Shown here: positions 36,403 to 48,420 of the stretch, in pieces
How positions within the stretch are numbered: position 1 is the stretch's first letter
Layout of the letters: each line of letters opens with the position of its first letter
Assembly (NCBI RefSeq): GCF_051014445.1
Contig: NC_135143.1
Location: forward strand, 6,944,001 to 7,008,000
Direction of reading: 5' to 3'
Length of the DNA stretch: 64,000 nt
Source: Colletes latitarsis
Lineage: Eukaryota > Arthropoda > Insecta > Hymenoptera > Colletidae
The notes under the pieces: model-generated
Databases searched by the model: none
What the model was told of the DNA's origin: nothing
Seen by the model: the letters and a program-made list of their open reading frames with translations, nothing else
Program-made: the position numbers and the translations under genes

Positions 36403-39400
36403 AATATTATGATATTTTTACAGTTGAGTAACATAAAATATCTAAAGCTTAAAAAAGCATTTGACGGAATGTATAAACTAAATTGAGTCATTAATAGACT
36501 AAGAAGAAGTTGTGATATTCATTAGATTGAAATTTTAAATGCAAATTATGAACAATTTTTATCAGATTTTATCATTTCCTGAAATAAACGATTGCCAAAA
36601 CATTTCTAATTTTTACCAAACTATAGGAAAGGGAAATAGTGTAACAGAGTAAAATTTTAAAGAATTCTTTAGATAATTTACAACATATAATACATATATG
36701 TACATAGGGAGAAAACAATTTTACATAAAATAATTAAATAAACATTAAGAAAAAATTAAATGAAATTATATTCATTTTGCATATAAACCACATTAATGAC
36801 TTGCATCATAAATGTTTTATGTATGTACGAAAATATTATTTTGTATTAAAAATTATAATCTTCGGTTGGGATGGAATTAGAGCGACGTGTCCGACAGCAT
36901 TTCAACATTTCTATCTGTTGGTTTTATTTTTTATTTACACGACAAACATTATTACTTTCTAGTACATGCAATTGGTACACGCTACTCTGGTAAGGGAAAT
37001 AAACATTTTATGAGTTTCGTTGCGAGCCGGCTCTGTTCTTAAGTAGCAAGTTTTTATAGATTCTAAAATGGCAAAACATCTCTGAAAGATTCTGAGAGCT
37101 TCTTCACCGTTTCGTCCTTAAAACGATAATACTCTACGCAGGTAAGTAGGATCTTTCCCGGGAAACTTAACTACTTATTGTAAGTCTTACGTTCTTCCCT
37201 TAAGTACCAGTAATAATATATTAAAAATGAATATTTATAAAACCTCTTATTGGATAAGAGTTAAAACAGTGTAGTTAGTTTCCAATATAGGACGAAATAA
37301 AGTAGGAATTATTTTCTGTTATTTACAGATATTGCAGAATTTATCTGTTTATTATGAATAGTATAACGTATCGAATATTTTCATATTTTGAATAATCAAT
37401 ACAAGTAATTTAATTTGAAACTTAAAGTTTTGATCGTTAATTAGAGGATTGAATTTTGAACTAAATGCTTACAAAGTTGGTATACATAAAATATAAATTA
37501 TACTTGTACTGTTAAAAATAGTTAAAATGTTTCTATATATACAGTAGAAAAGAGTTATTAGAATCAGTTTCTCTTTATTCGTATATAAAAATATTTACTG
37601 TTTCTTATAAATAAGATTTCAATAATGAGGTTGGAAAATATGAATCATTAAGTAAAAAAGAATTACATAAGCATTCACTCGAGCGTAGATATAGTATTTA
37701 GTATGTTTAGAAAGAATTATTTCTAATTAAATACAATTTTTCATATCATTGAACTCAATATTATTGTTTTTGATTTATTTAATACTAGTTTTTAAATACC
37801 AAACCAGAAAATCATTATCTAATCACACGCGGTTGAACAATTACGGTTGCATATAATATATATATTATTTAAAAAGTATGCCAATGTGGTTAAATAATTT
37901 GAAAAACACTAGTTGCAATAAAAACAAATCATACAAATATGGAATAAATAATATTGTCTCATAAAACTCGTAAATGTCGTTAAATGTAACCCGTTGTTTT
38001 AGTAGAGTAAATACATAGTTAGGAGTCCACCGTTAAATTAAGGGTAGAAAATCTCCTTGCAGACAATCGCAGAAATCTTTACAAATAGAAAACTGTTGGA
38101 ATCTCGATTCTTAATTTTCAAATCAGCCGCCATGTTATTGCTTTACTCTGGGTCGCAAGAGATGGCGCTAAATATGGGTCCAAATGAAAATGGAGTCTTT
38201 AACCTAAAAGTATATATTGTTATGTGTTCGTTATGCCTTTAAGTTTAACAAACAAATTTAGTTCGTGTTTGAAACCTGTAGTTTCTTTTCCTTAACCCAA
38301 CGAAAACATCACGCAGACCTGACATACTTAAACTATAGAAACGTTTCGTAGTTCGTAGTCTGTAAGTATCCTCTCGTGCCAAGTCAGATCTAACCGTGGG
38401 ACCCGAATTCATCGTCTTATCCCTTCTCTTCTTTACCCGGGCTGACTCGCGGCGAGACGAAGGAGTGAGTCGAAAGTCAATAATCTGGAGTAATCTGTCT
38501 TTCCAGCAGAAGCTATTTTCATTGTACTCGAGATCCGTAGTGAGTCACGGCCGGCGTACGTTAATCAACTAAAAGCGGCCAGTCTGAGTTTACACACCGC
38601 GTCTCAATAGCTACTATCGCCATACTCTCATACCGATAGTAATGTTCTGTGACTTCGGTGCTAGGCAGAAGGTGCAGATACGCGCGCACTAGCTCCATCA
38701 AATTGACGCAGTAATCACGCGACATTAACTGATTACGTGTTAACGTCACCATTATGTTCGTTCTTATCGATGAACCCTCGAGAATCCCGAAGATATCCAA
38801 AAATTTTTAGGCAAAATTTCAAGGATACATTAGGTTAGCCAAAAAGCAAGTACGTTTCTTCCCAATACTTGGCAATAGGTCTCAAACTTCACTAAAACTC
38901 CACCAAGGTCTGCCACTTAAATCGCTAAAAGATTATTTGTTATTTACTTTTCACTGAAACGAGTAAAACTGAGTAAGAACAGTATAAGAGTATATGAACT
39001 AATATATTAACATGTAAACCTAAAATACTTTATGCTGGACACGTTGTGCTATAATAAAGATGCTCTTATAACGAGTCAAAATAAGTGAACAATAGCAAAG
39101 GTTCGGAAGAATCGGAGTATTATAGAAGTTTAACACTGGATATATTTCTAAAGTGACGAGAGACGCGGATAAGACCAATAACTTTAAAAGCTTTCGCTAC
39201 TCTGTTGCAGCAATTCTCGTTAAATGAGAAAAATGTGATAAATAAAATGTAGAGGTCTCTTATACTATTTATACTGGTCACGTGGTTTGTTCAAAATACG
39301 TACAAATATTCCCTTAAAGATTGCAAAAATTTTTTTAGTTTTCTTAATAAAAAATCCTCCAAAAGTAGAATACTAACGCAATTCTAGTGTTTATTTAAAA

Positions 39401-41967
39401 GTAGTGTTGTTTTAGATTGAATATTTTTGGGAGTATACTAAAATATCTATAAATTATGGGGAAATAGTATTTTTATGTCAACGCTTCTTGTTATATTGTT
39501 TACGTTTTGTCACATTCAATTGTTTGTAGAAAACAATTTTCTTGAAGTTAGATAGTTTATGCTCATATTGAAACTAGTTTTAAAATAAAGAAACGAAAAA
39601 TTGAAAAATTTGTAGCGTTTGAAAGAAAAATCAAGCTTCTTCCTCAAACAAATTAACGCTATATCGATTTAAAAAATATTATAAATGAAAACAATAATCA
39701 AGAGTTTGAATTCAGTTACTGAAGAAGTGTATACACGAACGAAATAAGTTGTGTTTGAAATTGATCAGTCAATGACTTCCTGAGTCATCACTGACCCTAG
39801 TTTGAAGTATGTGATTTTAAGAAAAACATGTTAAAAGTTTTTATTGAAATTCCAAGATGCACATACTGTATATTATTTTATGTTTTGACTCAGTTATTTT
39901 TGGAACATTCAACCTTAAAATTTTGGAAATTTACACTTGAAATGCATTTTTAATTTCTGAATATCTGGAAAGTGAATTTCTTAAAACTATTACATAAGAA
40001 TCCCCCTCTTAATCGTTAGTTATCAGTCAGTGTACACGTTCCTAAAATCTCAAAATCTGTCCTTGCACGTTCTGTGTTTGTCATAGATCATTGATCGCTG
40101 TTTTTTTTGACGTTTCGATGTATCCCACGCAATCTACAATTTGGGTAATAACTGATCATACGAGCAATATTCCACTATTCTCCAAAAGCCAGCAGCAATT
40201 TTACCGACTCGAAGGGCGTCTGAAAGATAACCACATTCCCGAGGCCAGGTTCGATCGAGCCGGACCATTCGTAAACGAACGTGTAAATTTACCGGCGATA
40301 CAGTGGCTGCGATACTCGGTGCCACGAGATATGTTCTCAAACGAATGCCGTTGTAGAAAGAGACGGAGGTATATCGAGGTGGAAACGCGAAAGGAGAAGG
40401 AAGGAAAAACGTTGTGCACGCTACCGTAACTTCACGTCACGGCCGGTGAGCTTCATCGATCACCGGCCAACTCAATTTGTCTCCATTGATACCAATCTGC
40501 TGAGCAAGCTCGTCTCCCTTCCCACCTTCTATCGCTATTCCACTTTCTCCCTCTATCCCTGTCTCTTCTTCTACTCCTTCTCTTTCGTCGACAAAATTCC
40601 TATTCGCGGAACGATCTAACACACGCTGCGAGCTGCGAAAACTCCATATCCCAGCGTTCATTTAACTTCCCTGCGTCTCATCGCGTGTATCCGACTTGTT
40701 TATCCATTCGTAATTCATATCGTCGTGGAAGAATATCGAAGAACTTGCGATTTGTTCATGATCGTCGAATATGTTGGCAATTGTTAATCCGATACAGCAC
40801 TGGTTGGATAATTAAAAAATGCATGGTTAATTTTCAGTCCCCGGAACTACGTTTGACTTTGCAAATATATTTGTGAGATTTTGCCGATTAAAATAAGACC
40901 AAACACGATATAATTTGGATCATATTTAATTAGTGAGAATGAATAATCGATATCATTAGATTTATTCAAATAGTATCGTGTTTAGTCCTATTTTGATAGG
41001 CAAAATCTCAGAAATGTATTGATAAGAGCTTCATTAAGGTAACAACGAAAGTAAACAAATTTCATCTGTGACACTTGATTAAACGTAATAGTAGTTTTTC
41101 ATTATTACCCTGAATTAATCTCAAATTAATATGTTTTATTTTTCTGCAATAAAAAGCCCTATTTAATGAAACTACATGCATTCGTTGGGAGCAATTACTA
41201 TATTTAGTATAGACATATTCATCCTCCATGTTGTCTACGGGATCAAATTTTTTTTTCCTTTCTTAACTCATGATAGTAGAATGAATATCCATCAGGAGGT
41301 TCGAAATTAAATTTCTTCTCATTAGTAAAAACGACATTTTCAAATGGTTAATTTTGTGCATTTTTGCATTGGAATAAAATATGTACCATGTAGAAGTTTA
41401 TTAATGTTGCAATATTGTAACAATTAGAAGAATTGTTTTTACTAGGGTCTAATAATGCTCAGATACTATGATCGCATACTAAATCGTCCATAAGTATCAC
41501 GGCGTGGTGTAGACTGCACGACACTTACAAACAATTCAATCTATTGCATAATATGCACAAAAACTTATGAACTATATTATAATAATATTAAATTTTATGA
41601 GACATCCTGTGAATAGTTATACATATGTATAATTGTCCCACTTTAATTGTTTATATTTTAAAAACTATTGGATATCAACACCTAATATTTCATATACGTC
41701 AAAAATCTCTGAATCATCATTCTGCAAAAGTAAATTAAAATCGAAGTCGGACAGTTCGTGTCCTTCTCTTGTAAGCAACCAATTAACTAAAAAATAGCGT
41801 GCATAATGGGACAGTGGTGAAATGAGACGCAAAGTGTCTCAAGCTCATTCATATTTTCTTCTATGAAACATGAAAATGTTCATGCGAAATAAATAATTGC
41901 CCAAAACAAATACACGTAGTTTCTTTAAATGGAGCCTTTCATTAAAAATATTATAGAATATATTAAT
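36403..41967. other. No gene recognised
   Basis: A long AT-rich stretch with GC-richer patches at 38340-38800 and 40200-40720. Frames there (minus 38561-38800, plus 40091-40429, minus 40437-40661) have no recognised domains. TTAGGTTAGCCAAAAAGCAA at about 38831 looks like a mariner terminus, but there is no matching inverted end nearby. Nothing else found. Confidence 0.45.
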
Positions 41968-42355
41968 TTAAGGTTGAGTTCAGGGTAGTTAAAAAATTTG
42001 CGGAAAAATTGACAAAATTTTGCAATTTTTAATTAAAGTTTTCGCTATTTTGCCAATTTTCAATATAAATTAATTATTTTGCTACGAACGATAACAGGAA
42101 ATCTACCGAATAAAAAACTTTTTGATTATTTTGATTTAGTCAGAGCTGCAATCAGCTATGCCAGTGTTTAAACACACGTTTTCTGTGGGCATAATAAAAA
42201 CATGAAAAGTCAATAAAAATTATTGAAAAATTTACTTTGTATTCCCAAAGGATAGTTTTGCGAAAATAAATTATAGCGTTAGATGTAAGATTAGTTTTAA
42301 AAAATTAATAAAAATAGTTAAATTTTGCAACGTACACATGAGACTGCCCCCTTAA
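41968..42355. mobile_element. Possible TTAA-bounded MITE (~388 bp)
   Basis: Both borders are TTAA (41968-41971 and 42352-42355), followed inward by GG on the left and preceded by CCCCC on the right. The inverted match is only TTAAGG plus patchy similarity, and the right terminus reads TTAAGGGGGCAGTCTCATGT inward. The GGGCAGTCTC wording recurs near 14515. TTAA is the piggyBac/Kolobok target, so a non-autonomous element is plausible. TTAA is common in AT-rich DNA, so this could be chance. Confidence 0.3.
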
Positions 42356-43960
42356 ATTGCTGGTTGAGGGGAGGGGATTTGCCTATCCAATCCTGTATAA
42401 GGTTGTATAATCAAAATTACAGCGACTGAAGGAAGTGCAGTAGAACGTACTTTCGGTACGCCTCAATTACTTTGTCCCTCGTCGTGGACAAAATTATAAA
42501 GCGACAAAGTGAGAATCGCGAGCTGCTCGAATATTAAAGTTACCCGGTGCACGGGAAGCCCTCGAAAGTTCCGTCGCCAGCGATCGAGTTACATGCATAA
42601 TGAATCGTCGATGGTCTCGATGGCGAACCGCCGAGATTGTACGGGGCCGCCTCGGAGCTCAGTCAGCCGGTTAACTACGCGAAACCGTCGCGAGCGTAGT
42701 GCAAACATCGCGATATAATCAGCAGAATGAAACTATCTCTCCCCGTCGGATCCTCCTACGTTTCCTCGGGTTTCCGATACGGAATCAGTCTCTCTGGCTC
42801 GCCCAAAAACCCCTACCGACGACGTTTCGACCGACGCCTGAACATAGACACCTTGTAACCGGTAGGCGCGCAGATTAAGCGACGTAGGTATGTACGTGTA
42901 TGTATCGGATGGATACAAGAGAACGAAACGGACGGGGGCGCAGCGGCGCAAAGGGACGAAAGCAGGAAGCGTGAAGAGGACGGGGGATATCCGACCAGTA
43001 CAAGCGCAGTGCGAGCCGGGTTTCTATCAAATTATAAGTTGTCACACGGATGACGACGCAGCAGTCGAGCCGACTCCTGGCTTAGCTTTCCCAGTTAACG
43101 CCGCCGCCAATCAGGCCCACCTACCCACCACCCTCCTCCAGCTTTCCCTTTTCACCCTTTCATCCTCCATATTCCCCTCTAGTTCTTCTTCTCGGTTTGC
43201 CTTTCCTTTACGGTTTCTCTGTTGAAGCCTGTTTCCGTCTGTCAGCCGTATGCAGCCTCCTCGTTCCGTCTCTCCAACGTTACAGATCGACCTCTACCCC
43301 CGCGTACCTTGTCGTTCGTTCCATTCCGTACTGTTCGCGACAGCGCTGTCTCTTCCGCTTCTTGAGCGCCCGCACCGGAAGGAACCAACGACTACTAGCA
43401 GCAGCTCCAGCAACGAGATTTGCATATGAGGAATTTATAATTGGCCGCTGTTTATCTTATACAAATGGAACGCCATTTTAATCTTATAGCTGGTACGACG
43501 TGCCCTTGTTGCTTCGTTCGTTAGCTTGTGTTTACGCGAATTCAAGATCGCGTCAAGCGTGATGCCTTGGAAGAATTCCTCGATCGAGCGGAAAGTATAT
43601 TCTCGACAATGAGCACGTACCGACGACGACGAGCAGCGTACGAAAGAGCATCAAGTTTCGCGGAAATTAACGCGGGCGTAGAGTTTGTTTAATCCTCCTA
43701 TGGGATTTGAAAATTATCTCTAACGAGTTGAATTTACGATCTGGATGAGACCTTTTCGACTGGCACCGAACTGAAATTGTTGAAATCGATGAGCATAAAC
43801 TGCAAAATATTATAAAACCTTCATTACATGAAAATTATTTCTATTTCGATGTTTGTAAACGTAAATATAGCTTGTGTCTTTACAATGAAATCTGTTGATT
43901 CGTTAAAGATGTTCTCAACGTTTGTTCAAATTGTAGCGGTTTGGGTCTGTTTAGACGCCA
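42356..43960. other. GC-rich island, no gene recognised
   Basis: Positions 42490-43700 form one of the more GC-rich parts of the window. Several frames overlap on both strands (plus 42509-42718, minus 42733-42951, plus 42890-43225, plus 43197-43481). Their Ser/Arg-rich translations match no family I know. It may be a regulatory or untranslated region of a distant gene. I see no splice-linked coding pattern. Confidence 0.45.
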
Positions 43961-44023
43961 GGTCGGTCGAGTACTTGTGAGAGAGTGTAGTCCCCTGATG
44001 GCGAGCGCGGAAAGTGTCGCCAC
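43961..44023 (+). repeat. Dispersed 62-bp core repeat, copy 3
   Basis: GGTCGGTCGAGTACTTGTGA begins the copy, followed by GTAGTCCCCTGATGGCGAG and ending GTGTCGCCAC. It matches 13708-13770 in the same orientation and 34006-34068 inverted. Confidence 0.75.
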
Positions 44024-47000
44024 AAAATTATAACTACTCCTTTGCAGCATTCCTTATTAAAGTAGAGTTACTTACACTTTCACAAACGTTACGGTTTTTA
44101 TGTTATAAATAATATTACAACATGTAAGTTTAAAGTCATCAATTACCTATTAACATGTAAAAAATTAAATATATCAGCTGAATTTAGAGACGCAACGACT
44201 AATAATTTTGATACAATATTAATAAGTATAAAGATGAAAAGAGTAAACGTCTTCGAGAAGAGGAGAATGTGTACCGTTTCCAGAGATGGTTTTGAAAACT
44301 ATTTGTTCACCCGAGAATTCTAGTTTGCCAATGGGATCCAGGCGACGTTCCAACCATATGAAGCTCGAAACGAGCCCGCTACGATTTGGCAGTTCTTCCG
44401 TTCTGCGGGCACTCCTATCGGGGTGAAAAGATATCGCGATATTATACGATGATAATGGAGCCCGTTCAATAACACCGCGAAGAGTAATAGCAGCGGCATT
44501 GTGTTTAATGGCTAGGGTAGTCTACGGAGGGAATCGAAGCTCCGGTTTATCGTGGCTGGTAGACGTTAGGGTTCTCCGGTGACGAATAGACACGTCGAAT
44601 CGGCCTTGTCGGTTAGTCTCCCGATTTGCAAACACTGAAGTTCAAATCAAACCGATTTGTATTTTTGTGTTAAAATTTGTCACTTGGCCGATCCTGGAAA
44701 ACTTCTGTTTACCAATGCAATTACACTATTTTTATACTTGATTCTAACTACACTCTTTCACATATTCCTTTGTTTATTTGTTCATTCGTCTATATACATT
44801 TCAAGAAGACGTATTAAGCCGTCATTGTCCAATTTCAAAAATTTACCCTATATAACAAGTTCCCGTCCTACCAAATTAATCAGTAGTTTTGAATCTATTT
44901 TTTAATAATTTGGTCGTTACTGCAAATTATTGTTGAAAGATAATTATTTTTGCGCTGCTACTTTGACAGAAAAACCAAAAGTGGTCGTTTCAATTTTGTC
45001 AAAATTTTAATTCTACTCTTATAGTTTTTTTAGGTTCGTATACTTAGCTTAGATAGTCCTAAAATGTGAGGCTAGACATTATGGTTCTTGAAAATTATAT
45101 TTGTCTGAATGTATTCGAAGTGGAATACAGTATTGCCTCGCTTCTTGTACCAATCTGTGTTACGGCTACTTGCCAGAGAACCTCCCCCATAATTGTCCAT
45201 GTTTCTTCAGCAGAAAAAAAATAGAATAACGTTGTTCCATTCGAGGCCTTCTTTACTAGAAAATCGTATTTGAAAATTCATTGGGTATACATGTACTGGA
45301 GTACGACTTTAACTTAATGCAAGTAGAAATAGTGATGTATGGTCAGACGCGTCGAACAAATTCTACTTAATTTTACGCGTATCCAAGAAATGTTCAAATT
45401 AAATTATCTCGGAAACAAAGCCTCGAACAAGGAAATATTATTCTTTTCTTTTCGACTTACTTTTATATATAAAATCATTCCCTGCCTTGTTATACCACTC
45501 ATCCCACCACACTTTGTGAAATTTCTAATTACATTATATTTATCCCTCTTACAATGTTAAAAGAGCCTACAATTTCCGAGACACCCTGTAGAGGAACATC
45601 AATCTCAACCATTCCGGGATATTGCTTCGGCAGACACAATACCAGATAGAATAAAGAACGTGAAAAGTGCCTGGTAGAAACGATCGCTGGGGTTCGACGA
45701 AGCGCGAACGACGACATCGAAGTCACAGCTGATTAAGAGGGACGCAACGAAATGGAGGTCGCGAGGTATAAGGGCTTAAGACTTATCTTCGATGCTTCGA
45801 CATTTCAAAACAAATGTTTCTGATCTCCCCTCGGCGGTGCAGGCAGCGTTCGTTCACGTGTTCACGTATCACCCGACCCCAATGGATTTTAAATCAAATT
45901 TATTCCGGCGGATCTCCGCGGAAGTTTGTCTGCGATTTATTATAAACGCATTATATTGCCGCTGACGACTCTTTTCACCCTAACCGTTCGTGTACTCGGA
46001 TAAGCAACAAAGACGTCGCCGTACCCCTTATCCTTCCCTTTCAGACGGAGATTTTTCTCTTCAGAAACTTCTCCGGAGAAGAATTCGAATTCCGTACAAT
46101 GTAGATTTCTCGTCTTCCGCGAACACGCGACAATCACGCGAGGGGATGTTTTGCTTGAATCTTCGTAATATGATCCCACTAGTCGAACCAAGTATGCTCT
46201 GCGAAAATATGAATGGGACACGTCTGAAATTTCTCGATACCAATAATAAATTATTTTGCACATTTTGGTATCTTCGTTACTTTTGCTGGTACAAATACAG
46301 ATGTATAAATTTCTTTGGTTCAAAGGTCACTTCAAGGTTACTTCTTTGGATCAACATTTATTTTTTATGATGTAATCGTACTACACCGTAGTGCACATCG
46401 AGACGAATTCAATGATCAATATCGATGACTTTCAAATAACCTCAAATAATAAATTTCACTGGTTTAAAAACAAATCACAAGAGGCATTCTAAAACAACGT
46501 ATAAAGAGCTAAAAGGACTTATCATTTCCTGAAAAAAAACAATTCAAAGGTTTGCATGTTTTTTATTTGTTGTTTTCGCTAGCACTTTAGATTTGCAACG
46601 TGTTGCAAAATCCTTTAAAATAAAAGAAACCTGATACTTGTGAAATTCTAAACAACGCTACTGTCATTAGAAGTGCAATAAAATAACGAATTAAATTCTT
46701 TCTCTAGTTAACTTGTTAGTTAGGAAATAATAACTGTTTGAAATAAACAAAATTTTAAATAAGAAAAAAGCATACTTGAAATATAGAAATCCGTCTTATA
46801 GCATAAAATAATTTGTTTGCAATAGTTATTCTTTGGGACATTATACATTTATAAATTTTTTCGACAAATTTACAAGTTATAATTATTATATCACACTTAA
46901 GGTAAAGGCTACATGAATGTTAGTGAAACACAATCGTCAACACAAAATTCTTAATACTATTTATTTATTTATATAAAGAATACATACGATGATTCTTAAA

Positions 47001-48420
47001 TAACTACATAACTGTTGACAGACTTAATTTTAATTTCATATCCATTATAGTGAATTTCTCAATGTATTTTCGTTTACACGATCTTTATAATAGCCAGGAT
47101 TTTGATTTAATTGATGATTTCTTCATGCCAGATTCGTTTCGAGTACTAAACTTCAACATTCTAAGAATGCATAGTTAAATCATTATTAAATATTATATTT
47201 GAAAATATTTAGTACACTTAGAATGACACGAGAGATCTCTTTCTTCTTCATTTTTTCTTCCATTTCCGGGCAAAATGGATACCACACTTCTCGTTCTTAA
47301 AAATTGTAGAATCACGAAAGAATTTTTACCGTTGCCTTTTCGGCGAAGATATGGAACCGTGTGAACGCCGAAGTAAAATTTCGATTCGAAAATTTCCCTA
47401 TAACTTTGGATCGATCCCTCCGAACAGCATCGTAGCGAATGTGAATCGTAGTCACTGAACGACTTCGGGATAGTCCGTTATTCGTCGGTGGTCGAAGAGT
47501 TGCAAGTTGCAAGCTAATGTTTGCAATTTACCCAAACGCGATGGATCTCACCAGAGTGCAAATTGGGTGGCCGATGCGGACGGATTCCTAAAACACTACC
47601 TCGGAGAACCTTGGGTGTGCAAGCTCCCCGTCGCTATCCGTCGGTTGGATAGCAAGAGTAACGGTAGTAACAGCATCAGTAGCAGCAGCAACGGTAGCCC
47701 CGAGACCAGACGTAGCAATGGCAGCGGTAGCAGCAGCACCACCACCGACGGGTACCCTGCACCAACCAGCGCTGCATCAAGTATCACTCTATTTACCCGT
47801 CAAATATTTGTGCTTTTACCGTGGAGCTCGTATCCGAGGCCCCTCTTCTACCTCCTCTTAGCTATCTACTCTATCCTCTAGTGCCACTTTGTATACAGTG
47901 AACACCGCCGGCTGAATTTCCCTAACGAAAACTTGCCGAAAATTTGCAATTCGTAAAGAGGCAGGGCCACCCTTCTTGCCAGCAGGCACACAAGAGGAAA
48001 GAGCGCACCCGCGAGGAGTACAAGTTCGCGTCCGTCGTGGAACAGAGGAATCAGGAACGTTCAGCGGTAACGAGAAGGAAATAGGGGAGGGTTAAGAGCG
48101 TTTCGGAGTCCCGTAGTCGAAGATCGATATACCGGAAGCGGCGGAATAAGTGAAAACGTTACGTTTATCGGTATACGGTATTCCGTAAATAATGGTTCCC
48201 GCTGGATGGAAACGAGAAATATTAACCATTTTTCACGGTGATGCTTCTGAACCCCTCTACAACACAAACTGTATTGACTTTGATAACGTTAAAATTTATG
48301 ACAACAACTGGCAAATTACGGAGCGAATTGTGCTCTGTGTGGCGGCTTGCTGTATAGAGGGAGTAAGGAAGATAGCAGAAGGAAAGGAAAGGAAAGAAAA
48401 GCGTCGACGGAGTGTATATA
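44024..48420. other. No gene recognised; GC-rich patches
   Basis: GC-richer patches lie at 44270-44640, 45580-46200 and 47330-48180. The 47507-47881 frame translates to a Ser/Asn/Thr-rich tract encoded by AGC/GGT triplets, but its first codon is TTG, there is no ATG near the beginning and no domain follows, so I do not call it. Opposing frames at 45940-46370 have no recognised product. The remainder is AT-rich. Confidence 0.45.

Noticed and set aside
45576..45595. GAGACACCCTGTAG resembling a GTF right end
   Set aside because: Match limited to ~10 bases; no inverted repeat sequence continues inward.
47507..47881. Ser/Asn-rich 124-codon frame
   Set aside because: Begins with TTG and has no ATG near its start; the Ser run comes from AGC/GGT microsatellite-like DNA, followed by unrelated hydrophobic sequence.
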